Source: Betaproteobacteria bacterium UBA2293 (lineage in GTDB: Bacteria > Pseudomonadota > Gammaproteobacteria > Burkholderiales > Rhodocyclaceae). From it: 5,630 bases of DNA. The stretch is from contig DDWF01000325.1 of the NCBI GenBank assembly GCA_002345845.1, positions 7,660 to 13,289 on the forward strand. Direction: 5' to 3'. Below, piece after piece: positions 1 to 5,630 of the stretch. Below the pieces are notes generated by a model. It was not told the origin of the DNA, made no database searches, and was given only the letters and a program-made list of their open reading frames with translations. The translations under genes were made by a program, and so were the position numbers. How positions within the stretch are numbered: the stretch's first letter is position 1; every line of letters begins with the position of its first letter.

Positions 1-1
1 G

Positions 2-1096
2 ATGAACGCCATCATCGGCCTGACCCATCTGTTGCAACGCGAAATTGGTGATCCCCATGCCCAGGAACGCCTGGGCAAGATCGGCCATTCTGCCCAGCAC
101 CTGCTCAACGTCATCAACGACATTCTCGACTTGTCGAAAATTGAGGCCGGTCGGCTGACCATCGAAGCCAGCGAATTCTCGCCGCGCGAGGTGGTCGATC
201 AGGCGGTCGCCATGCTCGAGCAGCCGGCCCGCGACAAGGGCCTCAGTCTGCAGTGCACCGTTTCGCCAGCGGTTCCCGACTGCCTGGCCGGTGATCCCGT
301 CCGCCTCGGTCAGATCCTGCTCAACTTCATCGGCAATGCCGTCAAGTTCTCGGCCCGTGGTGAGATCGCCGTGCGCGTGGGTGTCGATGCCGAAGAGGGG
401 GATTACGTCCGCCTGCGCATGGAGGTTGAGGATCAGGGTATCGGCATCAGCGCCGAACAGCAGTCGCGGCTGTTTACCGCCTTCGTCCAGGCCGACGGCT
501 CAACCACCCGCAAGTTTGGCGGAACCGGCCTTGGCCTGGTGATCAATCGCCATCTGGCGCGTCTGATGGGCGGCGATGTCGGCGTCGATAGCCGGCCCGG
601 CGAGGGCAGCCGTTTCTGGGTCACCGCCCGACTGCGCCGCGTCGAGCGCAGCATGCCGGCGGCGAGCGGGGCGGGCGATGGTCGGGCGCTGGAGGAAGTG
701 ATTGCCGCAGTACATGGTGGCCAGCGCATCCTGCTCGTCGAGGACGATCCGATCAACCAGGAAGTGGCCCGCGAACTACTGACCGTGGCCGGCCTCCAGG
801 TCGTGGTCGCCGACGACGGCGTGCAGGCCATCGCCGCTGTCGCCGGCGGCTCCTTCGCACTGGTGCTGATGGACATTCAGATGCCGGTCATGGGCGGTAT
901 CGAGGCCGCCCGGCGCATTCGTGAATTGCCTGCCGGCCAGAACCTGCCGATCGTGGCGATGACCGCCAATGTTTTCGAGGAAGATCGTCAGGCCTGTCTT
1001 GATGCCGGCATGAATGAACATATCGGCAAACCTGTCGATCCGGATGTCCTGTACTCCGTGCTGCTGCGCTGGCTGCCACCCCGCGTGCCGTCCTGA
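2..1096 (+). CDS. Hybrid sensor histidine kinase, C-terminal part (5' end outside window)
   Basis: This is the cytoplasmic signalling end of a two-component hybrid kinase, which autophosphorylates on His and passes the phosphate to its own receiver. The visible 364 residues begin with MNAIIG, the part of the HisKA H-box that normally follows SHE(I/L)RTP, so the phospho-accepting His and all sensor domains lie upstream. The initial ATG is an internal Met, not the start. HisKA helix 2 covers about residues 20-50 ([10 protein letters not shown]). The HATPase domain follows: N-box at 98-116 with N108 and N112, G1 box DQGIGIS at 144-150, F-box LFTAFVQAD at 158-165, and G2 box GGTGLGL at 173-179. 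After a linker the receiver domain runs from about 242 to 358, with acidic pair D248/D249, phospho-acceptor D291 in LMDIQMP, T321 and K343 (GKP). All catalytic residues in view are intact. No HPt domain follows, so onward transfer would need a separate HPt protein. The input signal cannot be told from here. Confidence 0.95.
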   Translation: MNAIIGLTHLLQREIGDPHAQERLGKIGHSAQHLLNVINDILDLSKIEAGRLTIEASEFSPREVVDQAVAMLEQPARDKGLSLQCTVSPAVPDCLAGDPVRLGQILLNFIGNAVKFSARGEIAVRVGVDAEEGDYVRLRMEVEDQGIGISAEQQSRLFTAFVQADGSTTRKFGGTGLGLVINRHLARLMGGDVGVDSRPGEGSRFWVTARLRRVERSMPAASGAGDGRALEEVIAAVHGGQRILLVEDDPINQEVARELLTVAGLQVVVADDGVQAIAAVAGGSFALVLMDIQMPVMGGIEAARRIRELPAGQNLPIVAMTANVFEEDRQACLDAGMNEHIGKPVDPDVLYSVLLRWLPPRVPS

Positions 1097-1160
1097 AGGC
1101 CGTCGCCGGGCTTTCTTCCATCCGCTTTTTGGCCGAGAATTGCCCTTCCTTCGACTCGCC

Positions 1161-1165
1161 GGGAG
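1161..1165 (+). promoter_or_regulatory. Ribosome binding site of the M48 protease
   Basis: GGGAG lies 6 nt before the ATG at 1172. It supports this start, which also gives a complete lipoprotein signal. Confidence 0.6.
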
Positions 1166-1171
1166 CCCACC

Positions 1172-2500
1172 ATGAACAGCAACGAAGAGCTTGCCCTTGC
1201 CCTCCGGCACAACCGTATCAGCCGCCGCCAGGTGCTCTGGCTGTTCGGTGCCGCCGCCCTGTCTGGCTGTGCCGCGTCGCCGGTCGGCGGCAAGTCCATC
1301 CTGGTCGGCATGAGCGAGGACGAGGAAAAGCGGGTCGACCAGGAGGTCGCGCCCAGCCAGTTCTCGCAGGATCTCGGGCCGGTCCAGGACGGCGCGGTCA
1401 ACCGCTACGTCAGCAGTGTCGGTCAGCGCATCGACGCCCATACGCACCGGCCGCAGATGCCCTATTCCTACCGCGTACTCAATGCCAATTACGTTAACGC
1501 CTACACCTTCCCCGGCGGTGCCATGGGCGTCACCCGCGGCATCCTCGTCGACTTGCAGAACGAGGCCGAGCTGGCAGCTCTGCTCGGTCACGAGATGGGC
1601 CATGTCAATGCCCGCCACGCGGCGCAGCGTCAGGGTCAGGCGATGGTCGCCCAGGTGGCGGTGGCTGGCGCCAGCATCATTGCCTCGAGCAGCGAGTGGG
1701 GCGGGCTGGTCGCCATCGGCAGCCAGCTCGGGGCCAGCGCCATGCTCTCCAGCTATTCGCGCGACAACGAGCGCGAAGCCGACGCGCTCGGCCAGGAATA
1801 CATGGTCCGCGCCGGTTACCCGGCAACCGGCATGGTCGGCCTGCACCAGTTGCTGGTCGATCAGCAGAAGGAGGCCCCGGGCCTGCTGCAGACGATGTTC
1901 TCGACCCACCCGATGAATACCGAACGGCGCGATACTGCCCGTCAACTGGCCGATGGCAAGTACGCTGCCAGCAACCAGCGCGATCTCGGCCGCGAACGCT
2001 TCATGGACAGCACCGCCAGCCTGCGCCGTATCAAGCCGACCATCGACGCCTGCCAGAAGGGTGAACTGGCGATGGCCGGCAAGCAGTATCCGAAGGCCGA
2101 GGAGCAGTACCGTACGGCGCTGCAGAAAACGCCGCGCGATTACGCCAGCAACCTGCTGATGGCCCAGTGCCTGCAGGCGCAGGACAAGGACAAGCAGGCG
2201 CTGAACTACGCCGAGACGGCCAAGCAGATCTACCCGCAGGAGCCGCAGGCGCACAAGCTCGCCGGTGTTCTCGCCCTCGGTCAGCGTGATCCGGCCAAGG
2301 CCTATGCCAATCTCGATGCCTACGACAAGATGCTGCCCGGCGATGCCGGCGTCACCTTCCTCAAGGGCATTTCACTGGAAGGTATGGGCAAACGTCAGGA
2401 GGCGGCCAATCACTACGCCACCTACCTGCGCCGGACACGCCAGGGCAAGGCCGCCGACTACGCGCAGAGCCGCCTGCAATCGTGGGGTTACATCAAGTAG
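1172..2500 (+). CDS. M48-family zinc metalloprotease lipoprotein with TPR-like C-terminal half (BepA/LoiP-like)
   Basis: This is a predicted envelope endopeptidase of 442 aa. Residues 1-33 look like a lipoprotein signal: SRRQVL at 17-22 resembles a twin-arginine motif, VLWLFGAAAL is the hydrophobic core, and LSGC at 30-33 is a lipobox. C33 would be the lipidated residue, and A34 at +2 gives no inner-membrane retention signal. The M48 domain covers about 45-260: HEMGH at 140-144 (ligands H140 and H144, catalytic E141), EREAD at 200-204 (probable third zinc ligand E200), and the THPMNTERR segment at 245-253 typical of the family. Residues about 292-437 form repeated helix pairs of TPR type, for example around 303-336. 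The domain order matches BepA, a periplasmic protease and chaperone of outer-membrane protein assembly, but BepA is soluble whereas this protein carries a lipobox as LoiP does. The ATG is supported by GGGAG six bases upstream. The gene lies 75 bp after the kinase and converges on the regulator gene. Its client proteins are unknown. Confidence 0.92.
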   Translation: MNSNEELALALRHNRISRRQVLWLFGAAALSGCAASPVGGKSILVGMSEDEEKRVDQEVAPSQFSQDLGPVQDGAVNRYVSSVGQRIDAHTHRPQMPYSYRVLNANYVNAYTFPGGAMGVTRGILVDLQNEAELAALLGHEMGHVNARHAAQRQGQAMVAQVAVAGASIIASSSEWGGLVAIGSQLGASAMLSSYSRDNEREADALGQEYMVRAGYPATGMVGLHQLLVDQQKEAPGLLQTMFSTHPMNTERRDTARQLADGKYAASNQRDLGRERFMDSTASLRRIKPTIDACQKGELAMAGKQYPKAEEQYRTALQKTPRDYASNLLMAQCLQAQDKDKQALNYAETAKQIYPQEPQAHKLAGVLALGQRDPAKAYANLDAYDKMLPGDAGVTFLKGISLEGMGKRQEAANHYATYLRRTRQGKAADYAQSRLQSWGYIK

Positions 2501-2501
2501 G

Positions 2502-2532
2502 CGGTCACTCGCCGCCGAAGCGGCGCAGACCG
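2502..2532. terminator. GC hairpin at the convergent gene junction, possible two-way terminator
   Basis: The inner stem pairs CGCCGC (2510-2515) with GCGGCG (2520-2525) around a CGAA tetraloop. An outer stem pairs CGGTC (2502-2506) with GACCG (2528-2532), with a small internal loop between the two. The hairpin begins 2 nt after the protease stop codon and includes the stop and last codons of the opposing regulator. No T-run follows on either strand, so it is not a canonical intrinsic terminator. It could stabilise 3' ends or help Rho-dependent termination. The pairing is seen directly and the role is inferred. Confidence 0.4.
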
Positions 2533-3182
2533 TCGAGGTCGAGGATGTTGATGCCGCCGTATTCGCTGCGCACCAGGCCGGCATCCTCGAGCACCTTGAG
2601 CGCCTGGTTGGCGCGCTGCCGGGAAACCCCGGCCAGGTAGCCGAGTTCTTCCTGGGAAATCTGCAGCAGGCGGTTGGTGCCTGGGTAGAGCACCGGGTTG
2701 AACAAGGCTGCCAGGCCGCGGGCGATGCGGGCGTCGGTGTCGAGCATGCGCTCGTTCTCGATCATGCCGATGAACTGGCCGAGACGTTCGTTGATCTGGG
2801 CGATCAGGTAGCGGTTGAACGGGATGCTGTGATCCATCAGCCACGTGAAGGTGCTGCGGCTCATGAAGGCGACGCGGGTTTCGCGCAGGGCCATGACATC
2901 GTAACGCCGGGGTTCGTTCTTCAGTAGCGAGCCTTCGCCGAACCAGCCGCCGGAACTGATGCCGGTCAGCGAGGTGGTCTTGCCGGTGGTCCAGTGGCTG
3001 GCCATCTTGCCCAGGCCGTCGATGATGCCCATCCAGTAATCGACCGGTTCACCCTTCATGCAGATGAAGGCGCCGGCGGCAAAGCTGCGTTCGACGGTGC
3101 CGGACAGGGCCTTGAGCATTTCTTCCTCGGTCAGCGCCTGACCCCAGAGCGAAGTGCGCAGCAGTTCCTCAGCGTTCTTCAA
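2505..3182 (-). CDS. CRP/FNR-family transcriptional regulator
   Basis: This is a 225-aa DNA-binding regulator, close to the usual family length. Residues about 10-120 form the cyclic-nucleotide-type beta-barrel, followed by the long dimerisation helix (about 121-146) and a CRP-type winged helix-turn-helix at about 172-222. In that last domain ISQEELGYLAGVSRQRANQ contains the recognition helix (SRQRANQAL). In the ligand pocket GEGSLL-KNEPRRY (82-94) aligns with the phosphate-binding cassette of CRP. E83 and R93 match the cAMP-contacting Glu and Arg, but the following Ser is Y94, so the ligand may differ. There is only one cysteine (C41), which rules out an FNR-type 4Fe-4S sensor. The recognition helix has Gln (Q189) where CRP and FNR have the key Glu, pointing to a different half-site. 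The longest frame starts at a TTG with no visible Shine-Dalgarno sequence; an in-frame stop lies 15 nt upstream of it. ATG at codon 22 is the alternative. The gene is divergent from the acyl-CoA ligase and probably controls it or itself. The ligand is unknown. Confidence 0.92.
   Translation of the reverse strand: MKNAEELLRTSLWGQALTEEEMLKALSGTVERSFAAGAFICMKGEPVDYWMGIIDGLGKMASHWTTGKTTSLTGISSGGWFGEGSLLKNEPRRYDVMALRETRVAFMSRSTFTWLMDHSIPFNRYLIAQINERLGQFIGMIENERMLDTDARIARGLAALFNPVLYPGTNRLLQISQEELGYLAGVSRQRANQALKVLEDAGLVRSEYGGINILDLDGLRRFGGE
3117..3128 (-). promoter_or_regulatory. Alternative start of the regulator (ATG, codon 22) with a Shine-Dalgarno-like GAGGA
   Basis: On the minus strand GAGGAAGAA immediately precedes the ATG at 3119-3117, leaving about five bases between GAGG and the ATG. 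The upstream TTG (3182-3180) has no such sequence. Against this start, it would remove residues 1-21 (LLRTSLWGQALTEEE), which resemble the N-terminal helix usual in CRP/FNR proteins. The TTG is therefore kept as the main call. Confidence 0.3.
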
Positions 3183-3205
3183 AGTATTTACGATTTAATT
3201 CGTCG

Positions 3206-3225
3206 ATTGTCTGCCGGACGACAAT
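3206..3225. promoter_or_regulatory. Inverted repeat with CRP-type spacing, candidate operator
   Basis: ATTGTC (3206-3211) and GACAAT (3220-3225) form a perfect 6-bp inverted repeat around 8 bp. Its core, TGTCT-N6-CGACA, has the 16-bp geometry of CRP sites (TGTGA-N6-TCACA) with a changed half-site. The octamer CGATTGTC at 3204-3211 recurs at 3266-3273. The site overlaps the regulator's -10 box and start region, a position suited to autorepression. Binding by the adjacent regulator is inferred. Confidence 0.45.
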
Positions 3226-3229
3226 TATA
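3224..3229 (-). promoter_or_regulatory. Candidate -10 box of the regulator gene
   Basis: Read on the minus strand, these bases are a perfect TATAAT. Transcription would begin around 3215-3218, giving a leader of roughly 35 nt to the TTG start. No good -35 hexamer is found 16-18 bp upstream, where the minus strand reads like AAAGAT, so the promoter may need an activator. The palindrome at 3206-3225 overlaps this box and the expected start site. Confidence 0.45.
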
Positions 3230-3289
3230 AGCCTGCAGGGGGGCTAATCTTTGCCTCAGCTTGGCCGATTGTCGTGGTGCACTGCAAGG

Positions 3290-3318
3290 TTTACGCGCCA
3301 TCCGGCAATGCCCACAAT
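3290..3318 (+). promoter_or_regulatory. Weak sigma70-like promoter candidate for the acyl-CoA ligase
   Basis: TTTACG (3290-3295) and CACAAT (3313-3318) are separated by 17 bp and each matches its consensus at 4 of 6 positions. Transcription would start near 3325, giving a leader of about 50 nt and placing the 18-bp palindrome at 3321-3338 directly over the start site. Matches this weak occur by chance, so the call rests mainly on spacing and position. Confidence 0.25.
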
Positions 3319-3320
3319 GC

Positions 3321-3338
3321 GTCAAACGAACGTTAGAC
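3321..3338. promoter_or_regulatory. 18-bp imperfect palindrome, TetR/PsrA-like operator candidate
   Basis: GTCAAACG (3321-3328) and CGTTAGAC (3331-3338) are inverted repeats with one mismatched pair around a central AA. The core CAAAC-N4-GTTAG differs by one base from the motif described for PsrA, the fatty-acid-responsive TetR-family repressor of pseudomonads ((G/C)AAAC-N2-4-GTTT(G/C)). It lies 39 bp before the start codon of a fatty-acid-type CoA ligase. The repeat is seen directly. The regulator identity is inferred by resemblance, and no TetR gene is present here. Confidence 0.4.
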
Positions 3339-3358
3339 CGCGCATCCCAAAAGCGCGG
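3338..3358 (+). other. GC-rich leader hairpin before the ligase ribosome binding site
   Basis: CCGCGC (3338-3343) pairs perfectly with GCGCGG (3353-3358) around a 9-nt A-rich loop. The stem ends 4 nt before GAGGAG. No T-run follows, so it is not a terminator. It could stabilise the transcript or modulate ribosome access, but it leaves the Shine-Dalgarno sequence itself unpaired. Confidence 0.35.
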
Positions 3359-3362
3359 CATC

Positions 3363-3368
3363 GAGGAG
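3363..3368 (+). promoter_or_regulatory. Ribosome binding site of the acyl-CoA ligase
   Basis: GAGGAG ends 8 nt before the ATG at 3377. It is a strong Shine-Dalgarno sequence and fixes the ligase start. Confidence 0.75.
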
Positions 3369-3376
3369 ACTAAAGA

Positions 3377-5344
3377 ATGCCCACGCAGGCGAATTTTTCG
3401 TCGCTGGATGGTTTGCACACCTTCCCGCGACTGCTCTTCCATCACGCCAAGACACGTCCGAATGCCCCGGCCATGCGCGAGAAGTATCTCGGCATCTGGC
3501 AGACCTGGAGCTGGTCCGACGTTGGCGAGCGCGTGCGCGCCCTGGCCTGCGGCCTGGCCGCCCTTGGCTTCAAGCGCGGCGACAATCTGGCGATCATCGG
3601 CGACAACCGGCCGCATCTGTACATGATGATGACCGCCGCCCAGTGCCTGGGTGGCGTGCCGGTGCCGCTGTACCAGGACGCGGTGGCCAACGAGATGCTG
3701 TTCGTGCTGCAGGATGCCGGCGTGCGTTTTGTTGTCGTCGAGGATCAGGAGCAGGTCGACAAGATGCTCGAGATCAAGGATCAGGTCGGCACGCTGGAGC
3801 AGGTGATCTACGACGATCCGCGCGGCATGCGTCACTACAACCAGGTCTTCCTGCACGATATTCACGAACTGATGGAAATGGGGCGGGTCCACGACCGCAA
3901 CCATCCGGACTTCCTCAACGCCGAAGTCGAGCAGGGGCATTTCGACGACGTCTCGGTGATGCTCTACACCTCGGGTACCACCGGCAAGCCGAAGGGCGTA
4001 TGCCAGACCCACGCTGCCTTCATCGCCGCCGCTCAGGGCGGGGTGCAGGTGGACAAGATGGACGGTGATGGCGACATCCTCTCCTACCTGCCGATGGCCT
4101 GGGTCGGCGACCACCTGTTCTCCTTCGCCCAGGCGCTGGTCGCCGGCTTCACCATCAACTGCCCGGAGTCGGGTGAAACGGTGATGACCGACCTGCGCGA
4201 AATCGGCCCGACCTACTATTTCGCCCCGCCGCGCGTTTTCGAGAGCCTGCTGACCTCGGTGATGATCCGCATGGAAGACGCCGGGCAGTTGAAACAGAAG
4301 ATGTTCCATTACTTCATGGACGTCGCCAAACGTGTCGGTGGCGACATCCTCGACGGCAAGCCGGTGTCCGGCGGCGATCGTCTGCTCTACGGGCTCGGCA
4401 ACGTATTGATCTATGGGCCGCTGCGCAACGTTCTCGGCATGAGCCGCATCCGCGTCGCTTACACCGCCGGCGCGGCGATCGGCCCGGAGCTGTTCCGTTT
4501 CTACCGCTCGATCGGCATTAACCTGAAGCAGCTCTACGGCCAGACCGAGACCTGCGCCTACGTTTGCCTGCAGCCGGACGGCCAGGTCAAGTCCGATACC
4601 GTCGGTGCCCCGGCGCCCGGCGTCGAGATCAAGATCGCCGACAACGGCGAGGTGCTGGTCAAGGGGCCGATGGTCCTCAAGGGCTATTACAAGCGCCCGG
4701 ACGCCACGGCCGAGTCGCTCAATGCCGACGGCTATTTCATGACCGGTGATGCCGGCTTCCTCGATGCCGATGGCCACCTGAAGATCATCGACCGGGCCAA
4801 GGACGTCGGCAAGCTGGTGAACGGTGCGATGTTTGCCCCGAACTACATCGAGAACAAGCTGAAGTTCTTCCAGCACATCAAGGAAGTGGTCTGTTTTGGC
4901 CACGAGCGCGACATGGTCTGCGCTTTCATCAATATCGACGTCGGCGCCGTCGGCAACTGGGCCGAGCGCCGCGGCATCGCCTATTCGGGTTACACCGACC
5001 TGGCCGGCAAGGCCGAGGTGCTGGAACTGATCCGCGAATGCGTCGAGAAGGTCAATGCCGACCTGGTGCACGACAGCATGGTCGCCGATTCGCAGATCCA
5101 TCGCTTCCTCGTCCTGCACAAGGAACTCGATCCGGACGATGACGAACTGACGCGGACACGCAAGGTGCGGCGCAATTTTGTCGCCGAGAAGTACAAGGTG
5201 CTGATTGATGCCCTCTACAGCGGCAAGGCCAATCAGTTCATCGAGACCGAGGTCAAGTTCGAGGACGGCCGTCGCGGCAAGGTCTCGGCCGACCTCAAGA
5301 TCATCGATGTCAAGACCTTCCCCGTCGTCAAAAAGGTAGCCTGA
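3377..5344 (+). CDS. AMP-dependent long-chain-type acyl-CoA synthetase (fatty acid/organic acid--CoA ligase)
   Basis: This 655-aa adenylate-forming enzyme activates a carboxylic acid with ATP to an acyl-AMP and then to an acyl-CoA, releasing AMP and pyrophosphate. Motifs appear in the expected order: P-loop YTSGTTGKPKG at 197-207, YGQTE at 387-391, YFMTGD at 453-458 with ribose-binding D458, the hinge segment IDRAKDVGKLVNG at 471-483, and a C-terminal TRTRKVRR at 592-599 with K596 in the place of the catalytic lysine. The hinge form and the full length match long-chain acyl-CoA synthetases (COG1022/FAA1 type) better than short-chain or 4-coumarate ligases. There is no signal peptide or membrane segment, so it is cytoplasmic. 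The ABC ATPase gene begins 2 nt after its stop, suggesting that the substrate is imported by that transporter. In related operons of betaproteobacteria the substrate can be a fatty or an aromatic acid. It cannot be decided from sequence alone. Confidence 0.93.
   Translation: MPTQANFSSLDGLHTFPRLLFHHAKTRPNAPAMREKYLGIWQTWSWSDVGERVRALACGLAALGFKRGDNLAIIGDNRPHLYMMMTAAQCLGGVPVPLYQDAVANEMLFVLQDAGVRFVVVEDQEQVDKMLEIKDQVGTLEQVIYDDPRGMRHYNQVFLHDIHELMEMGRVHDRNHPDFLNAEVEQGHFDDVSVMLYTSGTTGKPKGVCQTHAAFIAAAQGGVQVDKMDGDGDILSYLPMAWVGDHLFSFAQALVAGFTINCPESGETVMTDLREIGPTYYFAPPRVFESLLTSVMIRMEDAGQLKQKMFHYFMDVAKRVGGDILDGKPVSGGDRLLYGLGNVLIYGPLRNVLGMSRIRVAYTAGAAIGPELFRFYRSIGINLKQLYGQTETCAYVCLQPDGQVKSDTVGAPAPGVEIKIADNGEVLVKGPMVLKGYYKRPDATAESLNADGYFMTGDAGFLDADGHLKIIDRAKDVGKLVNGAMFAPNYIENKLKFFQHIKEVVCFGHERDMVCAFINIDVGAVGNWAERRGIAYSGYTDLAGKAEVLELIRECVEKVNADLVHDSMVADSQIHRFLVLHKELDPDDDELTRTRKVRRNFVAEKYKVLIDALYSGKANQFIETEVKFEDGRRGKVSADLKIIDVKTFPVVKKVA
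5333..5336 (+). promoter_or_regulatory. Ribosome binding site of the ABC ATPase, inside the ligase 3' end
   Basis: AAGG lies 10 nt before the ATG at 5347 and within the last codons of the ligase. The modest Shine-Dalgarno sequence and the 2-nt gap between stop and start suggest translational coupling. Confidence 0.45.
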
Positions 5345-5346
5345 AC

Positions 5347-5630
5347 ATGAGCAAGAAAATAGGCGACGTCATCCTCGACCTGCAGAACATTTCCCTGCGC
5401 TTTGGCGGCGTCAAGGCGCTGACCGATATTTCCTTCAACGTTTACGAGCACGAGATCCGCGCCATCATTGGTCCCAACGGTGCCGGCAAGAGCTCGATGC
5501 TCAACGTCATCAACGGCGTCTACCACCCGCAGGACGGCAAGATCATGTTCCGTGGCGAGGAGCGCAAGCAGATGGACCCGCACCTGGCCGCCCGCCAGGG
5601 CATCTCCCGCACCTTCCAGAACATCGCCCT
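5347..5630 (+). CDS. LivG-type ABC transporter ATP-binding protein, N-terminal part (3' end outside window)
   Basis: This is the first 94 codons of an ABC ATPase that would power an inner-membrane importer of the branched-chain amino acid (HAAT/Liv) family. The protein starts MSKKIGDVILDLQNISLRFGG. The aromatic A-loop residue is probably F19. Walker A is GPNGAGKS at 42-49, and the Q-loop appears as SRTFQN at 87-92, close to the window end. FGGVKAL, the NVINGVY segment right after Walker A, and RTFQN are typical of LivG rather than LivF. The signature, Walker B and H-loop lie beyond the window. The ATG follows the ligase stop by 2 nt, so the two are almost certainly cotranscribed. Permease, binding-protein and LivF genes would be expected downstream. 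LivG-type proteins also serve importers of aromatic acids, amides and other compounds, so an amino-acid substrate should not be assumed. Confidence 0.92.
   Translation, partial: MSKKIGDVILDLQNISLRFGGVKALTDISFNVYEHEIRAIIGPNGAGKSSMLNVINGVYHPQDGKIMFRGEERKQMDPHLAARQGISRTFQNIA

Larger units (their letters stand above)
3183..3376. promoter_or_regulatory. Divergent intergenic control region
   Basis: This 194-bp region separates the regulator (leftward) from the acyl-CoA ligase (rightward). It contains no plausible gene. The part next to the regulator (3181-3230) is clearly AT-richer than the flanking genes, as expected for a promoter. Two palindromes, a hairpin and promoter-like hexamers within it are listed separately. 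The stretch 3231-3265, including an 8-bp palindrome CCTGCAGG at 3232-3239, shows nothing else I can interpret. Confidence 0.75.

Noticed and set aside
2..4. ATG at the window start as the real kinase start codon
   Set aside because: It encodes the Met within the conserved H-box (normally ...RTPMNAIIG), so the gene continues upstream.
1096..1117. Possible terminator after the histidine kinase
   Set aside because: The stem is only 3+2 bp with a mismatch, and the tail TCTTCC is a poor T-run. It is too weak to call.
1130..1144. Sigma54-like TGGC...TTGC upstream of the protease
   Set aside because: The spacing between GG and GC is 9 bp instead of the required 10, and the other consensus positions match poorly.
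776..2254. Long minus-strand open frame (492 codons) antisense to the kinase end and the protease
   Set aside because: It is antisense to two genes with intact catalytic motifs. It has no recognisable domain and an Arg/Leu/Gly/His-rich composition typical of GC-rich shadow frames.
2265..2927. Plus-strand frame of 220 codons across the protease end and the regulator
   Set aside because: It runs out of frame through the protease and antisense through the regulator, and has no domain or ribosome site of its own.
3206..3225. FNR/DNR box (TTGAT-N4-ATCAA)
   Set aside because: The half-site is TTGTC and the arms are 8 bp apart rather than 4. The adjacent regulator also lacks the FNR cysteine cluster.
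3188..5119. Minus-strand open frame of 643 codons opposite the acyl-CoA ligase
   Set aside because: It is the complement of a well-supported ligase. The Asp/Val/His-rich translation without family motifs is an effect of codon bias in GC-rich DNA.

Overview
The window is GC-rich and densely coded, with 4 to 194 bp between genes. Its gene families look like those of a betaproteobacterium, probably of the Rhodocyclaceae/Azoarcus-Thauera-Dechloromonas type. That placement is inferred from protein style and from the pairing of an acyl-CoA ligase with a LivG-type ABC gene. I had no database to confirm it.

Layout. (1) 1-1096 (+): the C-terminal part of a hybrid sensor histidine kinase. It enters the window just after the phospho-accepting His and ends in a receiver domain. 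(2) 1172-2500 (+): a complete M48-family zinc metalloprotease with a TPR-like C-terminal half. It has a lipoprotein signal carrying a twin-arginine motif, so it is probably a cell-envelope quality-control protease of the BepA/LoiP kind. (3) 2505-3182 (-): a CRP/FNR-family regulator convergent with the protease. Only 4 bp separate the two stop codons, and a strong GC hairpin covers the junction. (4) 3183-3376: the divergent control region, and the only long non-coding stretch. It holds a CRP-spaced palindrome next to a perfect minus-strand TATAAT, a second 18-bp palindrome near a weak plus-strand promoter, and a GC hairpin just before the ligase ribosome binding site. (5) 3377-5344 (+): a complete long-chain-type acyl-CoA synthetase (AMP-forming). 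(6) 5347-5630 (+): the N-terminal 94 codons of a LivG-type ABC ATPase, starting 2 nt after the ligase stop and running off the window.

How the genes fit together. The ligase and ABC ATPase look like the first two genes of an uptake-and-activation operon: an ABC importer brings in an organic acid or similar substrate and the ligase traps it as a CoA thioester. The divergently transcribed regulator is the obvious candidate to control that operon and itself. The kinase and protease are probably separate units.

I see no mobile element, CRISPR array, tRNA or rRNA, and no clearly new system. The most useful leads are the regulatory sites in 3183-3376, the uncertain start of the regulator, and the Tat-type lipoprotein signal on the protease.
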